A stretch of 30,411 nt of DNA from NCBI GenBank assembly GCA_964510955.1, contig CAZEDW010000047.1:1-30411 (forward strand). Reading direction: 5' to 3'. The notes below the pieces were generated by a model. It did no database searches. It was not told where the DNA came from and saw nothing but the letters and a program-made list of their open reading frames with translations. Numbering within the stretch: position 1 is the stretch's first letter; each line of letters begins with the position of its first letter. Positions 1-6,932 of this stretch are shown piece after piece. The position numbers and the translations under genes are program-made. The DNA is from JAFLCM01 sp964510955 (GTDB lineage: Bacteria > Planctomycetota > Phycisphaerae > Phycisphaerales > UBA1924).

Positions 1-410
1 CAACACCCAGGACCTCACGCTGCTGCTGCTGCGGTTCGGACAAGCGTGCCCGTGATTATTGCTCTGGCATTCGCGACGACCGGACCGGAGTGTTCTGATC
101 GACAGCTCATCAGTCGGCCTCATCGGAATGACCTCTTTCGCTGACAGCAGTCCACGCGTAGTGAAAGCCTCCGGCCCGGACTGTGTTCAGGGGTGAGGTC
201 ATGGTTCAGATACAGCCCGCCATGACCGGCACAGCCTCATCCAATGAGGCACTGTGGCGTCGTGGCGCGTGAGGATGAGGCTGGATTCTCGCAGGCTCGG
301 CCTTGCTGTATGGGTGGTTCGTCGCCCTGATGGTGCCGGCCTCGAATCCGCCGCTCGTGCACCCATGTTGGGCGCCCTGCGGCGGCCGCCGAGCGCCGTG
401 GAGCCTCACC
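1..410. other. Non-coding left flank of the recombinase block
   Basis: No convincing gene is visible here. A frame open from base 2 to a TGA at 53-55 could be the tail of a gene outside the window, but it is far too short to judge. The rest holds a cluster of short inverted repeats: GGTCATGG (197-204) with CCATGACC (220-227); GCCTCAT (234-240) with ATGAGGC (244-250); and ATGACCTC (128-135), which is the inverse of GAGGTCAT (195-202). These lie upstream of the HARE-HTH gene and could be operator or recombinase-binding sequence. I do not see a fragment of the tRNA-Ser 3' end here, so a simple tRNA-duplicating integration is not supported within the window. Confidence 0.4.
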
Positions 411-941
411 ATGCCGAGCAAGACCCGTCAGCAGAAGCACGCGTCAGCACCCGCAACTCCTCCGACTCGTACTGACCCGATCGCACCCGCGGAACACCGC
501 AAGCGCCGCCGTGCCCGCATCGACCTGAAGCCCATCACGGCAGCGGCGGACCCACCCGCCCTCATCTCCGCTAAGCCCGCCAAGCCCATCAACGCGGCGA
601 AGGCTGCCAAGCTCGCTACGACAACTCCACTCGCGGACAAGCGCCCCACGACCCGCGCCAAGCTCAGCGCCCTCGACGCCGCGGCCCAAGTGCTCGCCGC
701 TCTCACCGGTGAGGAGGCGAAGCTCGGCATCACTGCGCAGGACCTCATCAACCGCCTGGCCAGGCAGAAGCTCTGGATCAGCCCCGGCGGCAAGACGCCG
801 CAGGCGACCCTCTACGCCGCGATGGTCCGCGAGATCGCCGCCAAGGGGTCGTCGGCCCGGTTCCGCAAGGTGTCCAAGGGTCACTTCGCCGCCCCCACAA
901 CTGCCCGCAACAGCGCCACGAGCCGCAAGGGCTCGGCATGA
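411..941 (+). CDS. HARE-HTH domain protein of the recombinase cassette
   Basis: A 176-residue basic protein. Residues 1-85 are low-complexity, rich in Ala, Lys, Pro and Arg, and probably disordered. Residues about 86-160 match the HARE-HTH winged-helix pattern: an Ala/Leu-rich first helix (SALDAAAQVLAAL), a helix around TAQDLINRL, the GKTP turn at about 127-130 that typifies the family, then an ATLYAAMVREI helix and a final FRKVSKGHF wing strand. HARE-HTH domains are known from chromatin and restriction-associated proteins and are thought to bind DNA. The start at 411 is chosen because GGAG lies 7 bases upstream and because the upstream extension (to 303) is Cys/Trp-rich and unlike the rest. 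The gene overlaps the DUF2924 gene by ATGA. Inference: it is an accessory DNA-binding factor for the recombinase. Confidence 0.75.
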   Translation: MPSKTRQQKHASAPATPPTRTDPIAPAEHRKRRRARIDLKPITAAADPPALISAKPAKPINAAKAAKLATTTPLADKRPTTRAKLSALDAAAQVLAALTGEEAKLGITAQDLINRLARQKLWISPGGKTPQATLYAAMVREIAAKGSSARFRKVSKGHFAAPTTARNSATSRKGSA

Positions 942-1537
942 GCCAACCGTCACGCTCGTCGAGGAGGTCCAGTCCGGAGCTGGACCTCGCTCGTTTGCCA
1001 GGCATGCCGATGCCCCGGCTGCAGGATCTCTGGTGTGCCACGTTCCCGCGGTGGGGCAACAAGCCGCTCCCGCCGCGCCAACTGGTGCTCCGTGAACTCG
1101 CCCGCCGCGCCCAGTCCAAGTCAGAGCGGGGAACCGTGAGCCGTGACGTGCTCGGCGGCGCCGATGCCCATACCCGCCGGCTCCTGAACGCCGCCGTCCG
1201 GGAAGCCATGAAGTCGGCCCGCGCATCGGGCGGCATCACCGAACATGGCACGGCTTCACACGCCGCGGGCCCATCGGGCACAGTTCGACCCAGGCGGGCC
1301 AGCCCGCGCGTCGCGATGCCGCCGCTCCCGGCCGCCGCGAAGCTGATCCGACACTGGCGCGGCCGGGCCCACGAAGTCACCGTCGTCGAAGGCGGCAAGG
1401 GGTTTGTGTACCGGGATCGGACCTACCGGAGCCTCAGCGCCATCGCCCTGGCCATCACCGGCTCGGCGTGCTCCGGCCCCAAGTTCTTCGGGCTCACCGC
1501 ACCGCCGAAGCGCCGGCCCCCGGGAGCATCCCCATGA
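938..1537 (+). CDS. DUF2924 family protein
   Basis: A 199-residue protein of the DUF2924 family, which is typically encoded directly upstream of large serine recombinases. The N-terminal part (about 27-60, LQDLWCATFPRWGNKPLPP then an arginine-rich helix) matches the family's first conserved block. The C-terminal block (about 138-187) carries the HEVTVVEGGKGFVYRDR stretch, the SLSAIALAITG helix and the GPKFFGL terminus, all typical. The middle, about 75-135, is Ala/Pro/Arg-rich linker. The start overlaps the HARE-HTH stop (ATGA) and its own stop overlaps the recombinase start in the same way, so the three genes are translationally coupled. The molecular function is not known; a role as recombinase partner is inferred from this linkage. 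Confidence 0.85.
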   Translation: MSQPSRSSRRSSPELDLARLPGMPMPRLQDLWCATFPRWGNKPLPPRQLVLRELARRAQSKSERGTVSRDVLGGADAHTRRLLNAAVREAMKSARASGGITEHGTASHAAGPSGTVRPRRASPRVAMPPLPAAAKLIRHWRGRAHEVTVVEGGKGFVYRDRTYRSLSAIALAITGSACSGPKFFGLTAPPKRRPPGASP

Positions 1538-3303
1538 ACGCGAGCACGGTCCGCTGCGCGGTCTACACCCGCAAGTCCAGCGAAGAGGGCCTGGACCAGG
1601 CCTTCAACTCCCTCGAGGCGTAGCGGGACGCGGGACTGGACTACATCAAGAGCCAGCGGCACGAGGGATGGGCCGCCCTTCCGACCCGCTACGACGACGG
1701 CGGCTTCTCCGGCGGCACCACCGACCGGCCCGCGTTGCAGCGCCTGCTCGCCGATGTTGCATCCGGGGTAGTGGACATCGTCCTGGTCTACAAGGTGGAT
1801 CGGCTGTCGCGCTCGCTGGCCGACTTCGCGCGGTTGATGCAGGTCTTTGATGAGCACCGCGTCTCGTTCGTCTCGGTGACCCAGCAGTTCAACACCACGA
1901 ACTCGATGGGGCGGCTGACCCTGAACATGCTGCTGTCGTTCGCCCAGTTCGAGAGAGAAGTCGCCGGGGAGCGGAGCCGCGACAAGATCGCCGCCACCAA
2001 GAAGAGGGGGGTCTGGGTCTGCGGCCGACCTCCCATCGGGTACCAGGTTGATCCAGATGGGGGAGATCGGCGGCTGGTGATCGTGCCCGAGGAGGCGAGG
2101 GTGGTGCGCGCGGTCTTCGAGGGGTACATGAAGTCGGGCTCACTCCTCGCGCTGGTCCAGCGGCTCAACGCCAAGGGCTTCACCACGCGGCGCTGGACCA
2201 GTTCGCGTGACCGTGCCCACGGCGGCCGTCCCATGACCACCCACTTCGTCTACCGCATGCTGACCAACCCGGTCTACGCCGGGATGATCACCCACACCCC
2301 CAGGGGCGCCTCCAGCGCCATCCGGGCCGGCAACGCCCTATCGAAGGAGGTTCAGGCCATCGCGACCGAGGTGTACCCCGGCCTGCACGAGCCGATCATC
2401 GACCGGGGGGTGTGGGACGCGGTGCACGCCAAGATGCGGCGGATCGAGCGGGTCACCACCTGGACCCACACCCACTTCCTCAAGGGCAAGATCCGCACGG
2501 AGGACGGCTACGCGCTCAGCCCCGGCTCCGTGCTCAACCGCGGCGCCGGCGGCGCGCCTCACCGAGTCGGCTACTACGTGAGCCAGAAAGCGATCAAGCA
2601 GGGGTACCGAACCTGCGAGATCAAGTCGATCAACGCGGCGTACTTGGACAACCTCGTGCGCGGGATGAGCCTGGACCATCTCCGCGGCCGGTACGGGGTT
2701 GACCTCGCCGGCATGGACCCAGCCGGGCGCGACCACGCCCTTCGGGAGTTGATCCTGCGGGCCGTGCTCTCGACTTCGTCGCTGGTCGTGGAGCTGTGTG
2801 ACGATGCGGTCGCGGCGCTGACGGCGGGCCCGCGGTCAGCAGACGCCTCCACCCCGCACGCGGGCATCCCCACCTGCCGCTACCAGCCGAGCGTGCAGCA
2901 GCACCAGGGGCGGACGACCTTGACGCTCCGCATCCTGATCAAGAAGCACCGCCACGGCGGCCGTCGTGTGCTTCTGAGTCCCGATGGCCACGACCTGCTC
3001 GCGTCGATCGATGCCGAAGGGAAGCCCAAGGCAAACCCGCGGCTGGTCGCGGCAGTCGGGCAGGCGTTCGCGTTGCGCGGGCTCCTGCTGCAGACCGGCG
3101 AGACCGTGGAACAGGCCGCCCCGCGGATGGGGATCTCGGCGACCTGGGCGCGGGGCCTGCTCGACCTGGTCGGGCTGAGCCCGGGCCTGCTCAAGGGCGT
3201 GCTCACCGGCACGCTGGCCCCGGAGATCACACTCGCCGATCTTCGGGCTGCGGCGCGGCACCTGGACTGGTCGCTACAGGAGGCGGCGCTGCGGCGTTCA
3301 TGA
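1534..3303 (+). pseudogene. Large serine recombinase, interrupted by amber stop at codon 30
   Basis: Read through the stop, this is a 589-codon large serine recombinase. Codons 1-29 contain the catalytic-serine motif YTRKSS (Ser15) and the FNSLEA stretch. Codon 30 is TAG at 1621-1623, where relatives have Gln in SLEAQR; CAG to TAG is one transition. The frame then continues intact through the resolvase core (DDGGFSGG, YKVDRLSRSLADF, SVTQQFNT, LLSFAQFEREV), the Recombinase domain (about residues 190-310) and a C-terminal helix-turn-helix region (about 500-570). The zinc-ribbon region lacks paired cysteines. Restart at ATG 1735 would give 522 residues without the catalytic serine. GGGAG precedes the ATG at 1534. 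Three other genes in this window (secY, pilC, the M1 peptidase) end in TAG, so TAG is a real stop here and the enzyme is probably dead unless readthrough occurs. Confidence 0.9.
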
Positions 3304-3370
3304 GCACGCTCGACGGCGACGAGGCCAGCACTCATGGCACAGGGAGCGGCAACACTCGGTTATGCGGGGT

Positions 3371-3470
3371 CTCAGAACGGACTGCCGTTGTGCGAACATT
3401 CGGCGTTCTGAGTGTGGCCGCTCAGAACCGCGAGCCGTGAAACGAGCGTGGAATCCGCGAGTATTCGCGG
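3371..3470. repeat. Inverted-repeat cluster between recombinase and tRNA-Ser
   Basis: CTCAGAACG (3371-3379) is perfectly inverted as CGTTCTGAG (3404-3412), giving a 42-base imperfect palindrome with a nested AACGG/CCGTT pair (3376-3389). A third copy, CTCAGAACC, lies at 3421-3429. A separate 6-base palindrome, CCGCGA-gtat-TCGCGG, spans 3455-3470. The size and dyad form are what one expects of a large serine recombinase attachment half-pair, and the position beside the recombinase 3' end fits, but no recombined partner site is visible, so this is only a candidate att or regulatory site. Confidence 0.35.
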
Positions 3471-3472
3471 CC

Positions 3473-3511
3473 CCGAAGAAAACAGGCCGGGTCGCCCTGA
3501 GCGATCCGGCC
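3473..3511 (-). terminator. Intrinsic terminator of tRNA-Ser
   Basis: On the minus strand an 11-base-pair stem (arms at 3485-3495 and 3501-3511, one G-U pair) with a 5-base loop is followed by TGTTTTCTT. It starts 8 bases after the tRNA discriminator base, so it should end the tRNA transcript. Confidence 0.85.
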
Positions 3512-3518
3512 TTGAAAG

Positions 3519-3605
3519 CGGAGAGGGTGGGATTCGAACCCACGTGTGGCGTAAGCCACAACCAGTTTTCGAGACTAGCGCCTTCAGCCGCTCGGCCACC
3601 TCTCC
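3519..3605 (-). tRNA. tRNA-Ser (anticodon CGA)
   Basis: An 87-base class II tRNA. The acceptor stem pairs GGAGAGG (3599-3605) with CCTCTCC (3520-3526), followed by discriminator G (3519). The anticodon loop reads CTCGAAA, giving anticodon CGA, which reads the serine codon UCG. A long variable arm (TGTGGCTTACGCCACA) and the T-loop GGTTCGAATCC are clear. The CCA end is not encoded. It carries its own promoter-like sequence upstream and terminator downstream and is therefore probably a single-gene unit. The recombinase block lies beyond its 3' end. Confidence 0.96.
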
Positions 3606-3620
3606 AAAGGTGTTGGGGCG

Positions 3621-3649
3621 ATGATACCCCGCGGGCGGGGGGCTTTCCA
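3621..3649 (-). promoter_or_regulatory. Probable sigma-70-type promoter of tRNA-Ser
   Basis: On the minus strand TATCAT (3621-3626) matches the -10 consensus at five of six positions. TGGAAA (3644-3649) matches the -35 box at four of six, with a 17-base GC-rich spacer. Transcription would start a few bases before the tRNA 5' end. Confidence 0.55.
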
Positions 3650-3698
3650 CGCGGGCGGGCGGGGTGACCTAACGTCCGCACGTGCTCCGGAGAAGCTC

Positions 3699-4649
3699 AT
3701 GCCTGTCTCTCCAGTGCTGGAAAACGCGGCCTACCTGACGATCTGCGATTGGGGCGACCGGGTGCCGTCCCGCATGGATCGGCTGCGGCTGCTGGCCGAG
3801 GCAGCGGGGCTGGACCCTGAGGCATTGAACTTCCGCGTGGCGAAAGCGGCCCCGGTGGTGCTGGCCCGCGTGGACGCGGCCACCGCCCCGAGCGTGCTCT
3901 CGGCGCTGCGTGAACGGGGCGTGAGCGCGGTGGCGCCCACTGGGTCGGAGCTCCGGCGGCTAAGCGAGGCCGATCTCATCGCGGACATGGAACCGCTCGA
4001 TCAAGGCTGGCGCGTGTCGTTCCGCGGCTCGGATGTTTCGGCCGTGCTCACGCCCCGGACGCTGTTCCTGGTTGTTCACGGCGAACTGGGCCGGCACCGC
4101 GGCGCGGCGGGAGCCGAGCAGACAAAGGCACCGGCGATCGATGTCCCGGACCCGCTGGGCGAACTTGAATCCGCTTACCGGGACTTTGCAGGCTGGGGGG
4201 CGAACGCCGGGGGGATGCGCGGATCGCTTGACGCGGTCCGCGGCGACGCCGGCGATGCCCTACCGTCGATCGCCCGGCACCCTGTGGGCGAGCATGTCAC
4301 CCAAGTCATCGACCTGTGGCTTCGGGGGGGCACGCGGTTCCGCATCGACGGCGACCGCTTCGCCTGGCGTGTGCTGGGCGCGGAACGCGGGTACGCCGAC
4401 GCGGTGAACGCTCGCGCGGTGATCGACCTGCTTTCGGAGCGGGCTCCCGGGGCGATCATCGACGGGGGCTTTGCGCGATTCAGCTGCGCGGACCCCGCGG
4501 CGCTCAAGCTGTTCGACCGCGTCAAGCCGGGCCGGAGAGTTGACCCGGCGTTCGAGTTCTACTCGCGGTGGGCCTTCCTGTTCTTTCAAGGCGCATCGCG
4601 CGGGGAGGTGCCGGGGGCCGGGCGTCAGGATTCTGGGGCCGAGGGATGA
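3699..4649 (+). CDS. Protein of unknown function
   Basis: A 316-residue soluble protein with no signal peptide or membrane segment. I do not recognise the family. The first 90 residues (LTICDWGDRVPSRMDRLRLL, then a VVLARVDAATAPSVLSALRERGV stretch) look like a small alpha/beta domain of the kind that handles an inhibitory or paired-residue regulator, but this is only an impression. The C-terminal third (about 200-300) contains DLWLRGGTRFRIDGDRFAWRVLG, then a run resembling a conserved binding module ending in DRVKPGRRVDPAFEFYSRWAFLF. The start at 3699 is chosen because GGAG lies 6 bases upstream; the longer frame back to 3621 would start inside the tRNA promoter. It is the only intact plus-strand gene outside the recombinase block and converges on the beta-barrel gene. 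Confidence 0.75.
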   Translation: MPVSPVLENAAYLTICDWGDRVPSRMDRLRLLAEAAGLDPEALNFRVAKAAPVVLARVDAATAPSVLSALRERGVSAVAPTGSELRRLSEADLIADMEPLDQGWRVSFRGSDVSAVLTPRTLFLVVHGELGRHRGAAGAEQTKAPAIDVPDPLGELESAYRDFAGWGANAGGMRGSLDAVRGDAGDALPSIARHPVGEHVTQVIDLWLRGGTRFRIDGDRFAWRVLGAERGYADAVNARAVIDLLSERAPGAIIDGGFARFSCADPAALKLFDRVKPGRRVDPAFEFYSRWAFLFFQGASRGEVPGAGRQDSGAEG

Positions 4650-4690
4650 TGGGCGTTTGTTGACCAAGGCCCGGCTGGAGTGCTCGAAAC

Positions 4691-4733
4691 GACAAAAAGG
4701 ACACGGGCGCGCCGCGGATGGCGTGCCCGTGTC
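4691..4733 (-). terminator. Intrinsic terminator of the beta-barrel gene
   Basis: A 14-base-pair GC-rich stem (outer arms GACACGGGC 4700-4708 and GCCCGTGTC 4725-4733) with a 6-base loop is followed on the minus strand by CTTTTTGTC. It lies about 80 bases after the stop codon at 4813-4815. On the plus strand there is no T-run after the stem, so it should act mainly on the minus-strand transcript. Confidence 0.88.
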
Positions 4734-4812
4734 TCACACTCGGGGATCAGGTGCGAATCGAGGAGGCCGGCTTGTCAGCGCCACCGACCCGAAGGCGGTC
4801 GATGGCTCATGA

Positions 4813-5703
4813 TCAGAACGCGATCACCACCGAGACGGTGACGCGCCAGTCAAAGAGATCGTCCTCGTGGTTGAGTTGGGTCTCCCACATGGCGCGCACG
4901 CCCACGGGCGAGCAGGGACGGATCTCGGCGCCGATGGCGGCGGTGACGATGGGGTCGTCTTCGCCTTTGCCGAAGTTGCCGAGGTCGCCGCCCTGGAACG
5001 GGAGCGCGGCGTTGCGATCGTCGAGCGAGTGGTTGCCGTTGAACTCGAGCACGGGGCTGAACCAGTCGCAGACGCGGTAGTCCATGTGGACGTCCCAGTG
5101 GACGCGGTCCGAGCTGCCCCACGTCTGGTCATTGTCGGTGGCAAAGAGGCCGTTGACCACGCCGCCGATGTGGAACTTGTCGAAGCCCTTGTCGATGCTG
5201 AACCAGACGCGGGCCTCGCCGTCGTTCTGCAGGACGTTGGGGTCGCCCCATGGGAACTGATAGCCGGCGCCGACGGCCATGTGGAACTGGTTCTCCCAGT
5301 CGCGGTAGAAGTTCCACTTCAGGCCGGCGGCGATGTCGTTCCAGCCGGACTCATCGAGGTTGTCAGAGTTGATCCAGAAGTAGCCGTCCTTGTAGGCGAC
5401 GAGCTGGATGCGGTCGGTGAGGGCGAGCCGGATTTCCGCGGCGGCGACCTGGCCGTGGCCGTCGCCCAGGGGGGTGTTGTTGTCGAACTTCTGATAGGCG
5501 TACCAGAGGCGGATGTCGGTGGTGACGAAGGAGTTTTCCTGGAAGTACGGGGACGTGCAGGGGTGGACGAAGTACTGATCCTTGGGCACGTTGGCGAACG
5601 CGGGGTCGGGGTCGCCGAAGAGCACGAACTTGGCGTGCTGAGCGCCGGCGGCGGAGGCCAGCAGGGCGATGAGCGAGGCGGTGAGAACGTGTCGGGTTTT
5701 CAT
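4813..5703 (-). CDS. Outer-membrane beta-barrel protein
   Basis: A 296-residue protein with a Sec signal peptide (about residues 1-21, MKTRHVLTASLIALLASAAGA, cleavage before Gln22). The mature part consists of alternating amphipathic strands rich in Tyr, Trp and Phe (VTTDIRLWYAYQKF, IQLVAYKDGYFWI, FHMAVGAGYQF, VHWDVHMDYRV) and ends in VSVVIAF, a terminal phenylalanine as used by the BAM insertion machinery. The layout fits a family of planctomycete barrels of about 300 residues that I recall as unnamed transporters or porin-like proteins; substrate is unknown. AGAGGA precedes the ATG. It has its own promoter-like sequence and terminator, so it is probably a single-gene unit. No enzyme motif is visible. 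Confidence 0.82.
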   Translation of the reverse strand: MKTRHVLTASLIALLASAAGAQHAKFVLFGDPDPAFANVPKDQYFVHPCTSPYFQENSFVTTDIRLWYAYQKFDNNTPLGDGHGQVAAAEIRLALTDRIQLVAYKDGYFWINSDNLDESGWNDIAAGLKWNFYRDWENQFHMAVGAGYQFPWGDPNVLQNDGEARVWFSIDKGFDKFHIGGVVNGLFATDNDQTWGSSDRVHWDVHMDYRVCDWFSPVLEFNGNHSLDDRNAALPFQGGDLGNFGKGEDDPIVTAAIGAEIRPCSPVGVRAMWETQLNHEDDLFDWRVTVSVVIAF

Positions 5704-5726
5704 TGGAAATCCTCTTGGTTGGCTCG

Positions 5727-5747
5727 GCCGCCCTGCCGGAGGGCGGC
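5727..5747 (-). promoter_or_regulatory. Hairpin in the 5' leader of the beta-barrel gene
   Basis: On the minus strand GCCGCCCT and AGGGCGGC form a perfect 8-base-pair stem with a 5-base loop, between the predicted transcription start and the AGAGGA ribosome site. It could stabilise the mRNA or modulate translation. Confidence 0.45.
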
Positions 5748-5765
5748 AAGAACGATATGTAGACC

Positions 5766-5794
5766 AGTGTATCTAGATATCGGTCATCGGACAA
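5766..5794 (-). promoter_or_regulatory. Probable sigma-70-type promoter of the beta-barrel gene
   Basis: On the minus strand TTGTCC (5789-5794) and TACACT (5766-5771) each match the consensus boxes at four of six positions and are separated by exactly 17 bases. The surrounding stretch is locally AT-rich, unlike the rest of the window. Confidence 0.5.
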
Positions 5795-5997
5795 CACCGC
5801 TTTCATCGTTTGAATCCGGGTGCGTCGGCGTGCCCCGATCAGGGGGTTGTGCGGTCCGGCCGCCCCGCCGCCCCCGGTCCGCGGGGGTTCGGGCCCCATC
5901 CGGGGGTTCATGGCTGCCCCGGGTCCCAACGGGCGCCGGGCGTATGCGGCCCGACCGGGTAAGGGTTTGCGACGCGCCAGGCCGATCCGGGGTCAGC

Positions 5998-6906
5998 TCA
6001 CAGCCGGCTGCGCTCGAGAGCGGCCAGCAGGGCCCGGTTGACCTCCAGAGGTGGCGCGGCGGCAGGCCCGTTGGATCCGATCCAGGGCAGGTTCAGGGCC
6101 GCGGCGAGCCGGGCCGATTCGGTGCACCAGGGCGACGCCGCGAGAGCCGCGTCGCAGCCCGGGGCGATGGAGGTCGGCGGGGCGTCGTCCACGATGAGTC
6201 GCCAAGCGCCGGCGTGACGCTCAGTAAACCGGAGTGCGCGCTCGAGCTTGCGGGCGCTGGCGGGCACCAGTCCCGCCACACGCCGGCCGGCAACCGCCAT
6301 GACGCCCAGGTGCCAGACAAAGACTCGTGCATCAGCGAGGTTGGTGCGGTCCGACGCGGCCCACACGACCTGGGTCTGATCGTCAACGCCCCACCGCGTG
6401 CGGGCTGCGGCTCGCTGCGCCGGTGACGCGGCCTGAGGCGCCGGGAGCGGCGCGAGAGGCAAGGCGCGGGCATCCTGCGGGCAATGCGTGCTCCAGGCTT
6501 CGCGTATCCGCACCGACGTGAAACTGATCGACGCGGCGCGCCCGAATACCCAACGGATCGCTGGCGTGCAGGCGCGGCGTGGCACGGGATCGGCAAGCGT
6601 GAGGTGGACGGGGCGACCGGGGAAGGCGAGGATCGCCGCCGCGCCGGCCCACAATGACCAGGCGCGAACGGCGCCGGGTGCACCCGGTCGGCGGTCCGCG
6701 GCTCGAAGCCCCCGCCATCCGAGGACCGACCAACCCAGCGGCGCGTGAACGGCGAACACCTCACGGACGCCCATTTCCCTGGCCCAACGAACGCCGGGCG
6801 ACGAGGCCAGCAGAGCGACTGCGCCGCCGGGCGCACCGGCCAGCGCCGCGAGCACAGGCCACGCGGTCGCTTCGGGCTCAACAACATGCAGCACGGTGCT
6901 TTGCAT
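5998..6906 (-). CDS. Possible GT-B glycosyltransferase-like protein
   Basis: A 302-residue protein without signal peptide. The N-terminal half opens with VLHVVEPEATAWPVLAAL and has alternating beta/alpha units; the second half opens at about residue 172 with RWGVDDQTQVVWAAS and continues with a LVPASARKLERALRF helix and an IAPGCDAALAAS stretch. Two Rossmann-like halves of this kind resemble GT-B glycosyltransferases (GT4 type), but the usual Glu/Gly-rich donor-binding motif is not evident, so the call is weak; it may be a degenerate relative. The start at ATG 6906 follows the upstream M1 peptidase stop by 26 bases, so it is probably co-transcribed with it; GTG at 6915 is an alternative start. 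It is very rich in Ala and Arg. Confidence 0.6.
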   Translation of the reverse strand: MQSTVLHVVEPEATAWPVLAALAGAPGGAVALLASSPGVRWAREMGVREVFAVHAPLGWSVLGWRGLRAADRRPGAPGAVRAWSLWAGAAAILAFPGRPVHLTLADPVPRRACTPAIRWVFGRAASISFTSVRIREAWSTHCPQDARALPLAPLPAPQAASPAQRAAARTRWGVDDQTQVVWAASDRTNLADARVFVWHLGVMAVAGRRVAGLVPASARKLERALRFTERHAGAWRLIVDDAPPTSIAPGCDAALAASPWCTESARLAAALNLPWIGSNGPAAAPPLEVNRALLAALERSRL

Positions 6907-6932
6907 CGTGGTCACCCCGATCGGGCGGGGCG

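Noticed and set aside
19..31. CTG triplet repeat at the left edge
   Set aside because: Only four units; not significant in GC-rich DNA.
1..410. Duplicate of the tRNA-Ser 3' end marking the other edge of an integrated island
   Set aside because: No stretch resembling the T-arm or acceptor sequence was found here; the other edge may lie outside the window or the element may not use the tRNA.
1621..1623. TAG in the recombinase as a recoded sense codon
   Set aside because: secY, pilC and the M1 peptidase genes in the same window end in TAG, and no other gene has an internal TAG, so TAG acts as a stop.
3621..3698. Longer start for the 3699-4649 gene
   Set aside because: It would begin within the tRNA-Ser promoter and adds a Gly/Arg-rich stretch; the ATG at 3699 has GGAG at good spacing.
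4867..6426. Long plus-strand open frame opposite the beta-barrel gene
   Set aside because: It is the shadow of a high-GC gene; its product is repetitive Val/Gly/Glu text and the minus-strand gene has signal peptide, barrel pattern, promoter and terminator.
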